DNA of 64,000 bases from NCBI GenBank assembly GCA_030141605.1, contig JAQGDQ010000093.1:124001-188000 (forward strand), written 5' to 3'. The notes beneath the pieces are model-generated. The model was not told the DNA's origin. It saw nothing but the letters and a program-made list of their open reading frames with translations, and did not search any database. Of the stretch, positions 32,621 to 44,600 are shown in pieces. Within the stretch, counting starts at the first letter, position 1. The number at the start of each line of letters is the position of its first letter. Source of the stretch: Tubiluchus corallicola. Taxonomy: Eukaryota; Priapulida; Priapulimorpha; Priapulimorphida; Tubiluchidae. A program made the translations under genes and the position numbers.

Positions 32621-35600
32621 AGAGAGGGGGGAGGAGAGAGAATTACAGGAATAGAGAAGAAAAGTTGTATCTTAACTAAAATGAGACTTCAAGTGTAGCT
32701 ACTGGCAATTTGAGTCAAAGCAATCAAACCTCACCAAGTTTTGCTGGTCATTTTAAAAGGCTGTAAAAAACAAATAAGTGAGTAATCCGATGTTTTACAT
32801 TCCTGACTAGTTATCTATGAAATTAAATTGTTGTAGGGATAACGATCGACACACTTTGGCAGCGTTTAGAGAATCGTCAAGACTTTCCTCTGCCATTAGA
32901 TGCAGATTCCAAGCCGTTTATCTGGAGGTGGATCAGTTTGAGCACTGATTTGGAGTTTTTCACGCTTCCAGAGCCAAGGCCACCGCTAGTCATTTTTAAT
33001 AGATTCGAAAGCATGTGTCATGAAACAGGAATAATATACGACACGGTTTGTTTTCACAGTAGACTTAGTCATCAAATTTTTCCTGTAGAAGTCATCCCAT
33101 AGATGTCACTGTAGTGCATATAATTACAAATGTGGTATTTGTGTGCTTGCAAACCAAAACCGTTCATAAGTTGGCATAGCCATGTTACGATGCCTCAAAG
33201 TGGAATTCACCAAATATTTGGCCAAATGTCAATTTTTTGTTGTTTTTTTTTGTATAAAAAAACAAATGCTAAAGGAACTGGACTTTTGTATTCTAGCATC
33301 AAATTATCAAAAAAAATGTTCAAAAAATACGGTAGGCGCCGCTAATAGACTCACTTTGGGACCGTAGTGTTTTGACCCAATTAACCAACTGAACCTATTA
33401 ATTGATGGGTGTAGTATTACTGGTACAGAAGTATGTGTCACCAGCTTAGTATGCACTGCAAAGCTTTTTAATAAATTTTAGAAACGAAGCCTAAATTCCT
33501 TTGTGCAGTTAAAAAGTTTTAAAAAAAGTACTTTGGGATATTTTCAACTGCGCAGCTGGACACCTGCCCCATCTTTGGAAGTTTATCGTACTGCACTGAA
33601 ATTTTCAGTTTCTCCTTAACCGTTAGATCTTTACACTTATGCTCCATTTTTCAAACTTTTTAACTCTGTGCTATTGTTTGCTGTGTGATATTTACTCTTG
33701 TAAGTCACAAAGAATACCGGCTGATTACTGTGCCTGCATCACTGACTGCTAACTGATTAAGCCTAGAGGCGTGATTTGCAAAGAGAGCTTCAAATGGAAA
33801 TGGCTAGGCAAGTGATCAAACGTTTAACTTCCAGAAATTCTTGGGTAACGTTCAAAGCAAAACTGCTACGCTAGCTATTAGCACATGATAAACGTACCTG
33901 CTTACAAACAAAACGGTACTTAACATGATTGTTTATTGTTTCTACATATATTATAGTGCACAAAAGCCAAGCAAAGATGACGTAAAAGCCGGAAAGGCTC
34001 TTTGGGTACATACAAATGTCTTATTTTAAGTACACGAAGGAAAAATATCGAGTTAATTATGTGGAGTTATTTGAGTCAATTACCGACAGTTTTTATGTAC
34101 ATTTGAATAGAAGTGGCCCGTACCATGAGTTTTTGAGTCAATTAAATGACTGAGTCTATTAACTGTGAATCTATTTAGTGGCGCCTGCTGTAGTAAAAAC
34201 CAAATTTATAACCCTGTACCCACTTTTCTGGCTAGAAGCTAGTACTGCAATTGTAAAACTCTAACAGTAACTCATGGAAGCTGTCATTTTGCTTGCGGTC
34301 TTTTCTGTTGCCAAGCCCAGATCTTCATCAGGAAGAGCCATCTACTGGATTTAAACATTTGCACAGTCTGTAGCAACCAACATTTGTGCGGTTGCTAAGT
34401 ATTTTGTAGAAAAGTGACAAAAACAATGGATAACTTTAATAACAATTTTCTTAAGATTATGTTTTTCAGTATGTAGCCTGCACCTCAAATTCAACGTGGA
34501 TTATCTTAGCTTAGAAATAACATAGAGCGATGGACTTGGTATCAAAATGATCCTCCTGAAATGGAGATTTCGGATATGTGAATAACAAGAAAAGCTTAAT
34601 TGCTGACTTAGGGACGATTTTGTTATGCAAGCACACATTTATGCTTTTCATTTGCTATTTCACATTATTTGTCAATAGGAGATGATTTACAACGAAAATA
34701 TATCCAGCACTTACATTTATCGTGCTTTTCCTGACTGATTGATATTCGGCATTATTGAAGTATTTTTTCAGTAATTTGTTTGCTTGTCTAATAATGCTGT
34801 TTATTATTTACTCAATTGTACTCTTTAATATATATATAATATCGAAATATAATATCGAGAATATCGAAACATAAGCAAGTATATATATATATATACTTGC
34901 TTATGTTTCGATATTCTCGTTCATTAAGCATTTGTCTTTTTGTTTAAACATTTAGCTTCCTTATTTGTTTGTTAGTTTTTGTTGTTGTTTTTGTTGTTGT
35001 TGTTGTGGTGGTGGTGGTCGTTGTTGTTGTTGCTGCTGTTGTTATTGTTGCTGCTGTTGTTGTTGGTCTTGTTGTTGTTGTTGTTGTTGTTGTTATTTTT
35101 GTTGCTGTTTTTGTCGTTGTTGCTGTTGCTGCTGCTGGTTTTGTTGTTGTCGTTGTTGTCTTTGTTGTGTTGTTGTTACTTGTTGCTTGTGCCTTTCTCT
35201 TTTTCTTAAATGGAATAATTATGACTGAGCAAGGGTTAAAATTATTGGCATTTTCTTTTCCCAATTCTAGGCTGACCCACCTGAAGATGTTTATCCCATA
35301 AAACTGATCAATGACAAAATGTACGGGATCAAGGGATCCTGTGCAAGTTACTTTGACCGAAGCGACGTGACGGAGAAAATTCGAGACCGCAAAAGGATGT
35401 TAATGAATCTGGACCAAACATGTGAGATGTAAGTAGGTATTTACTGTTACTGGACAGAGAAACAAACAGGAAATGTCGTCAATCTGTTGCTATGCCCTAT
35501 GAGATGTAAGTATGTATTTACAGCTACTGGACAGAGAAACAAAGAGGAAATGTCTTCAAGCTGCTACAGACTCGTGCGCTTTCAAACAATAGGCGGTCAT

Positions 35601-38600
35601 GTGACCATTCTGACTGATTGCATCAGCTCATGGGCTTCTCGAAGCCATAGAGTTAATTAATAGTAATTATTTGATTAGTGACTGCTGTATAACGTAATAG
35701 AAATTGAAGCAGTTAATAATTTTTAACCAATAGTCATGCATGAAGAAAATCAGGGCCGTATTGTTCTATAGGCTAGTATAGACTGCAGTCTAGGGCCCTC
35801 AAGCCGTGGTAACATTTGGTTAAAATATCTGATTTTTAATTCCGGTCGTGTTAAAATATGCCCTAATTTGGTTTGTAATAAATCTTAAAATAGTGGTATT
35901 TCACGAGGAATTTTTTTATTGACAAGCAAAACATAGCTATTCTAGTTTATTTAAATAATTGGCAATATGTTTATTTCAATTGGTGTAAATGTCATTAAAA
36001 TATATCATGAGTAAAAAATATTCAAGACGGGTGCAGTCTGGTTAGAGGGTGGCTCTGTCTGAGGCTGCTGTAGAATCTAATTAGCCTAGGGGTCCCAAAA
36101 GGTCATAATCCGACCCTGGTCATTATTATGATATTTATAGCAAAATTTTGTTCTGATTTGATTTGATTTAGTTTGATTTTACTCAAGTATAAAATGCTCT
36201 GACTTGAGTTCGATACTGACCCTGGGTGATTTTATCCTCCATTCTTAGTGTGCACTTGTTTGCCTCGTAGTTTTCTAGAAAGGATGTATATCTTATACAC
36301 ATCCAAATGTGGTTAAGACACTTCTGCTGGTTCACCGTCTCATCTTAGATGATTTCTTAGATAGGGAGCCAGGTTTCGTTCACCCTATGTACTGTAACAT
36401 TAAGTGAAGCCTTGTCAATGAATGTTGGCTTTTGGCTTCCATTTTACTGAAGTGTGTAAATAAAGTTTCTTTTGTCATTTCTTCTATGAATAACTCATAT
36501 CATTTGAAAACTTAGATGATCGTTTTAATGAAAAAGTTTAAAACTAAATATTCACACTAATATGTAATTAATATTAGTGATGATAACATTTTGATGCTTA
36601 AAACAAAAACGGACCCAATCTTAAACTGTAGGTCAAAACTATCTACTCTTTAAAATATTAAAAGGAAACACACTGTTTTCTCAAAGGTGAATTACGTGAA
36701 AAAATTATTATCACACAAACACAATTTCATGTTCGCATCACTAGTTCTTCACTGTTACATGCATTTCGCCATTCGCTAGTTAGACAGGCACTAGCACCTG
36801 TCGAATTGCACTAAAACAGGTGCTGTACCTCCCAGTTCGAATGTGTTAGTTTGTGACGAACTGCACACATTCGACAGCTGATGCGCGACCACAGCGGTAA
36901 GTTTGAAATTTGAATTTTTATCTTAAAACTTGCTTAATTTTCGTGCAACACACAGAATCTCTTACACTAGCACTGTACTTCAATTTTCGCTTTCGCAAAC
37001 ACGTGAAACATGCCCATGGAATATTTTTGCTGTTGAAAATTATGTCAGTTTATGATGTCATCAATAATTGGGCTCGCCCTCCGTTAATTAAGTTTCTAAT
37101 TTATTATTTAATTATCAGAAATGCTTTTGTAGTATTAGTTGTATTAAAATGTATACTTTTTATCATGCTATGAAGTAGGATATGAAAAATCATCTTGTCT
37201 TCCTTTAATTAATGGTCTAATTGCATATCTGTGGAACTGATTACCGTACTTACTAATTGTGCAGAAAAAATTTTTACTGCTTATTTCCTATTCAAACAAC
37301 AACACAATTAACCGCCTCGCAATAAAAAAATGCAGTTTGATTTGGATAATATTGCCTAAATTTTTCTAAGCCCTAAATCCAGGAAATTGTTAAAACAGAA
37401 AAAACATTCTTTATAAATAAAGCTTAGAAAATTTACCTGGAAAATTCATTTCACTTACGTGTTGCCTTATTGCTTACAGAGCTTGCATTAGCAGTGACAG
37501 TGTATTTTACTTGTAAAATTGTGCTGACGCGATGATTGTTAGGCGCAGCCATTTTGATGGTAGGTCGTTTGAAGCAAGTTTAGATAACATTGCTTAAATT
37601 TTGAAAAAATAATCAGAGCATTTGTAGCACATCCTTCACTAACTAAGCAAAAGTTTAAATTTCTTTATCTTGTCAATAAGATTGAAACACGCATTTTTGG
37701 TGAGCCAGTGGTGCATGCTGGGAAGACGATGCAGCTCATGAGCAGAAATTGAGTTTGTAATTTATCAGACAATTTTTTACAATAATTCTCATGGTTATTA
37801 TTAATCTAATATAGGTTTGGCGAAAAGCTAGTGATTGTGGCCCGTCAGGAAGTTCGGGAAGTTGCACTTTTCGGACCCGAGGTTCGACCGGGATTAGACA
37901 TCGGCGACCTTTCTTATGCCATCATAGAGCGAATTGGCAGGCTAGTGGTCTATTTTTTGTTTACTAACTTTACATTCTAAAATAGTAAAAATAATTTAGG
38001 TTATATAACTTGTTTTACTACAGCTAGTGTACAGTTGGGACTGTTCAATGCTGTAGAGGATAATTTGTTCACCTCAAATAATACCACTTATTACCCTAAC
38101 GGATTACATAATTTTATTGCAGGCAATTTTTGTATCTTTTATTGCTTTTTGGCTTAAATTAAGAAATGTAAGGCAATAAATTTATGATTAAAAATGATAT
38201 ATGTGTGCTTGCGTATCAAAATCGTCCATAAGTCGTTTATTTATCAGGTTTCTTTATCTTTATCTACTAGTGATTGTGAACAATGCAATTTGAATTCCTT
38301 ACTGTTAAATTAGATTAAATTTTTGGCACCTCGTTTTTGTCCTTGTTGACATAGTCGGCATTGCTGAGTTATTTTTGTAAAACTGTTAACTAGCATAGTT
38401 TTATGGTAATAACCGTGGACAAGCATCGTCGCCTTTGCTTTTGCTCATTTTTGTATTTGTAAAATGAGTTTAATGAACGCCAAAAATGTTTGTATGCTTG
38501 CAATTGTTCATAAGTCAACATTAAGCTTTGCTAGTTATTCACACATCCCGAATCTCCATTTCATGAGGATTATTTTCATACCAACTTCATCACTCTATGT

Positions 38601-41600
38601 TACTTCAAAGCTGAGATAATCCACATTGAAGATGATGTGCAGGCTGCACACTGAAAAACATAACTTTGAGAAAATCACTGTTAAAGTTAGCCATTGTTTT
38701 TTGTCGTGTTTCTACAAAACACTTAGCAACCTCAGAAATGTTGGTTGCTACGGACTTTGCAAGAACACATTGAAGTTATGTTTAAATCCAGTATATGGCT
38801 CTTTCTGACAAAGATCTGGGCTTGGCAGCTGAAAAAACTGCAAGCAAAATGACTGCTTCCACAAGCTACTATCGGAGTTTGAAAATACAAGTTTTTAGTT
38901 TCTAGTTACCTAAGGCTTTCAAGCAGGTAAGCGAAATGCTAAGTAACATAATTTTGTATGGAAAGTTTTTTGGGACCTAATTTTAACATTTCCTTTTCCA
39001 TCCCTGATTTATGTTGTGCGTAGTGACGTCATGTAATGGCGCCCTTAGAACAATGTCGCGGGAAATTTAAAATGAAAACAAACAAATATTCCTTTTTAAC
39101 ATCAGTGCGCATAAAATTGCTATAAAGTAATATAATTTTTTGGGGCGATTTTTTGTTAAACCTACTTCAGGTATCCCTTTTCTTGTCCATTAAGAACTTG
39201 AAGAGTTTCTTTCTTTGACAATTAGCATTTATATTGTAACATATTCCTTTTTTCATTCTAGGTCTCGTTCACTTGGTGAAGTCTCCGTTGGTAACGTCAG
39301 TTTACAGGTGTTTGGCGAAGCTCCAAAAAGTATGTTTTATTACCTGAAGGTGGCACTGCGTCAGGGCATCGTAACTAAGCAGGTACATTTTTCAGAAATG
39401 ATAGGAAGAGTATCGGTGACAGTAACGATCGTGTTCATGATTTAGTTTATAATTCAGTTAAATTCAATTTTTATTGATTATTTTTTCTTCTCTACTCTGC
39501 TAATGTAGAAACAGATCTCATCAAAGCTGCTAGCAATTATTACAAGCTTGTGGTTAGTCGTGGAATGACATATTGTGCAAACTAACGCAAACTTGGAACT
39601 TTAGCTTATTTTGTCGCTTTTGAAACCTCTGGCGCGACAAGTTATTTGAAATTTTATGTAAAAAAGGTCAGCGTTTAAAGGGGAGTGCTTTGCATTATAT
39701 GTATGTAAACTTTGTTTATCTTAAGTCAATTGACATACAGTAATATTACTGATCGGAGTTTTTCCACTGTGCAACAAATACATTTTAGTTGAGAGCAGAT
39801 ATATACAACTGGTTATCAAGAATATAGTTACATATATAGTTAGTTCAAAACACAAGTAATTCATCAGTTAACACTTAAAATTGAAATATACTGAGGTCAC
39901 AGAGTACAGAAGCAATGTCAGAAACAATTATCAATATACAATGTATTAGTTATACAAAAGTATGATAGCTCAATAGCTGGTGTGTAATTCAAAAGTCCAA
40001 AATTCAAAATTATCCAGATTACATTTCAAAATACAATTACAAGTACAATCAATTAGCAAAACGTTTAGTAGACTTTGTGTAGTTCTTCAAGAGATTTGAA
40101 GAGAATGCCACTGGATGGGTGACCTAATCTGAGTTTAAGTATGTTTCTGAGTTTAAAACTGAGAAATGTTTTTGTAGATAATAGCAAGTCTAAGGTTGGC
40201 GTGTAATTCTTGAGTTATGTGTCGATAATAACAGAGCTGATCCAATAATAGTGTTCTGTGTATGTCATAGTTTGAATACTCAAAAGGCGTATAAAATGCT
40301 GTCGTGTTTTGTGCTTTGCAGAATTATCACCACAGGAGTCCGGCAGGTGTGGTACAACATGGACGACTGTTCCATTTGAAGCGGTTCTACGTCGAGCGCA
40401 AGAGTCGGTCGGAAATATTGCTGCAGAGACTGTGCGAGATCTTGTGCAGTTCACCGAATCTGCGTGAGGAAATCAGCACAGTGCGAGAAAAAATGGTCGG
40501 TTTACAACTCAATTCAGTCTTTTTTTGTTGCACAGTACGAGAAAAAATGGTCGGTTTACAGCTCAATTCAATCTTTTTTGTTGCACAGTGCAAGAAAAAA
40601 TGGTCGGTTTTCAACTCAATTCAAACTTTTTTCGCATAGTATCTGCTCAATTACACAGTTTGTACACTTTGGTAAAGCGCAAGTTGGAATGCGAGTTCAT
40701 TAGCAGTTGTTACTCAATTTTACTCGTGGCAAGACTGAAACCTAGCTCATTATTGAGGCTGTCCCTTTAAGATGAGCCACTGAACTAACAGAAGTGTCTC
40801 AGCCATGTTCAGACGTGTACAACACTGTACATCCTCCCTCTAGAAGGTAAACAGTCAAAATTGTCATGGCAAATAAAACCACCCAGAACAAGCGTTGAAG
40901 TGGTTCACCTGTTAATTGACATTGTTCAATTCCATTCTCAATTTCGGTCCCTCAAGCACTACACTGTGACCACTCGGCCATCCATCTCATATATCTTCAT
41001 GTTAAAAATTCGTGTTTTGGGATCATAAAATTGGCAAAGCGAAATGAAATTTTTCATCCTTTGTTATTGTTTATCACGGTTTATTGTAAATCAATTTGGA
41101 AGCCACTTGAAAGTGTTTTCAGCCGCACATTCCACACATTCTGAAACTCGCCTGTAAGTTAGCGAAGTTGTTATTACATTCATTAAACAACTAATAACGA
41201 CGTTGTTGATGGTTTTGGGAAACTTTGCCCAGTTTTGCTGCAGCCGTAATTTCTGCATGCATGTGAATGCACCATAACGGTGTGGTACATTTCCTTTATG
41301 TATTTCTTATGTTCATCTTAACATGTTTCGTGTTTTTTAGGGTCTAGATGTGAACAGTTTGAAGCGCATTTACCAGGGGAACCCACAAGTTGTGCGTCTC
41401 ATTTCTTACCCTTATAGAACTATTTACCCCAATGCTGATGAGTCGGAGGTGAGTCAGTCAGTGCATCTGTATGACATAAAGCAAAACCGGACCCAATGTT
41501 AAACTGTAGGTCAAAGCAATCTACTCTTTAAAATATTGAAAGGAAACATACTATTTTTTCAAAAGTGACTCACGTGAAAGAATTATTACCACACAAACAC

Positions 41601-44600
41601 AATTTCATGTTTGTGCCACTAGTTCTTCGCTGTTACATGCATCGTATTTCAGAAAAGCATTGCACAAAAGACAGGTGGTGTACCTTTCAGTTCAGATGTG
41701 TTAGTTTCTGACGAACTGCACACGTTCGATAGCTCATGCGTGAGCACAGCGGTGAATTTGAAATTTGAATTTTTGTCTTAAAACTTGCCTAGTTTTAGTA
41801 CAACACACTCAATATCTTACAGTAGCACTCTGCTTCAATTTTGCTTTTGCTATCACGTGCAACACACTCGTGGCATATTTTTGCTGTTAAAAATTATGTT
41901 AGTTTGTGATGTCATCATAGTTGGGTTCACCATTTTAATCTATAACTTAATTATCAGAAATGCTTTTACAGTATTAATTGTGTTAAAATGTTGTGTTGAT
42001 AATGAGCTAGTATATGAAAATTCGTCCTGTCTTTTTTTACATTAGAAATCTTGGAGATTGGTGTTCGAAAAAGTTACGATAATAAAAATGCGGAGTACAT
42101 TGGTTAACTGTTCAATGGCTGTCACACTTACAGCACATAAAGAAAATTTACGGTGTCATACACAGATGGAAAGCCAAGAAAATTTTGTCTTTGTAACCCC
42201 ATGAATTTTGGATAAATGGAATATAACGATGTTGCAAAAGCATAGGATAATAAGTGAAAATTTTTGCTAACCGTAAGATGCAAATTGTGAACATAACCGA
42301 ATTTTAAATAGTTGTACAGCCACGTAATCATAGTGCAAAGAAACCTGCCATACCCAAAGTATTTTTGACGAAAAAAAATCTGCATTTTATTGGTGTCGTT
42401 GACAGTGACGGCTCGCTAGAAGTTTGTCAAAACATTGATGTCCGGTGTGCTGATTGTTGCCGTGTTTTTATATTCTAGTGGAAGCTGACAAACGGTAAAG
42501 AGAAGCAGCTCCGGATGCTGGTACTGATGCAGCGATATGCAAACATCGGCGAAGTGGAAGAAGAAGACGAGGACGAAACGAGAAACAGCAGTAAGTTAAG
42601 TGATTGTTCTTGCAAGCGTTCTGTTGCCTAGGAGACGGAAAACAGCAGTAACTTATGTGATTGTTCTTGCAAGCACTCTGTTGCCTAGGAGACAGACTCT
42701 AAACAAGCAGTTCTTAATCTGTGGGCGTGCCGGCATCCCCAAGAGCTGCGAGTTAAGTAATTGTTCTTGCTAGCGCTCTGTTGCCTAGGATACGGGCTTG
42801 TAGACAAGTGGTTCTTAATCTGGGGGGTGCCGGCATCCACAAGAGCAGCGAGTTTTCAGTTCAGCGGGGTGAGAAGAGGGTCCAGAAAAATATATTTCCT
42901 ATTCAAAGTTCAGCAAAAGTTGCTGAATATTCAATGTTTTCTTCATGACTTCAGTGCTGGGGGTGTGAGATGACAAAATCTTGAGGGCACTGGCCAGTGG
43001 CATTGCTATTAGAGGTGCAATAGGGAACAACCGCTCTCCACAAGCGTATTTTTCAAATTTGGTACCTGTTCTATTACTCTATTTGACCGACCAGCCTTCA
43101 TGTTTTTGAAATGAGCGTGTATTTACGCAACTCATTTGTCAAGATTGACTGACTGAATCAAGGATCAAATTGCCCTAAACCTAATCATTATAATACGTCT
43201 TGCAACATGCTGATACTGTCTGCTGTGGCGTAGACAAACGTATAATTGCTTCACATGTCACGGCTCCTTTTTTATGTGCTTGTTCCCCCTAACTTTGAAC
43301 TTGGCTACGCCCCTTTCACCAGCACAGAAAAAGGTTATGAACCACTGCTCTAGGCTGCAATCAGCTCATCTTTATAATGTGTTAAGAAGCTTTCAGATTT
43401 TCTAGTTCAATAATTTTCCGCTAGGGGGAGAAGGTGGATCATGGAACATGTGCACAATTTTAGAACCAGTGATATGTTCTGTTAAAGGCACAGTCTTCCT
43501 GATGCAGTCGGTTACCATGGCAATAGCCCCGTCGCTCAATATTTACTTAAAACTATTGTGAATGACATTAATACAAACTTTTGCTGTTTTTCTTGTGAAT
43601 GTTGTGCAAACACAAATTTCCACATCACAAGTCGACACTATTCAAATCACTATGGGAAATCTTTGCAAAAAGTTCGTTTCTCTTACTATAGTGACGTGCG
43701 ATCGTAACAGCCTAACCATAGAAGATTCGTTGGCTTCGCAAGCGTACCAGCGTGTCAGTATGGCCGGTCCAGGGGGCGTGTCTCTGGTCGATCTTGCGGT
43801 ACTGTGTGGGGTAAAAAAGCTGGACTCTCGGGCTTTGGCTCGCTACCTTGAACGAACAGGAACAGTGATGTATTTAATGCACGAAGAGGGTCGACAGAGG
43901 ATTGGACGGTAAGAAGAGTTAGTTTCTTTTACATCAAAACATTATTCAAGTTTATAATGTAGTTGTAGATTTATGAAGTATGCTGTTGTTTTGAATGACA
44001 TACTATCTATGGCAGATACACTTGTAGACAGTGTAGATAAGTATAATGGTTGACAATAGATGTCGCCACCATGCAGTGGTAATGTGGTCAATAGAGGTGA
44101 GCATCGAATGTTCGAATCGAACCTAAAATTGTGTGCTTGCAAACCAAAATTGTCCGTAAGTTGGCATAGTTAAAACTTCGTTATGGCGCTTCAAAGTAGA
44201 ATGCACCAAAAATTTGGTCAAATGTCAGTTTCTTGTATTTTATGAAAACAAATGCTAAATATATTTTACTTTTATATTCTAACATCAAATTATCAAGAAA
44301 ATGTTCAAAAAATACTAAAAATCTAATTTCATAATCCCGTATCCACTTCTTTGAAAAAAAATAAAAGCACAATTGTAAAAAACTTGTATTTTCAAACTCC
44401 GATATTAGCTCATAGAAGCAGTCATTTTGCTTCGGTTTTTTTTCTTTTGCCAAGCCCAGACCTTCGTTAGGAAGAGCCATCTACTGGATTTCAACATAAC
44501 TTGCAAAGTCCATAGCAGCCCCACTTTCGTACAGTTGCTAAGTGTTTTGTAGAAACCCAACAAAAAACAATGGCTAACTTTAACAGCGATTTTCTCAAGA

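Noticed and set aside
34944-35301. Poly-Thr, poly-Cys, poly-Val and poly-Leu open frames
   Set aside because: All are readings of the GTT microsatellite.
37931-37952. GT donor at CTA|GTGGTC for GTF3C1 exon 4
   Set aside because: It would put exon 5 out of frame with an early stop and break the conserved GRSR junction.
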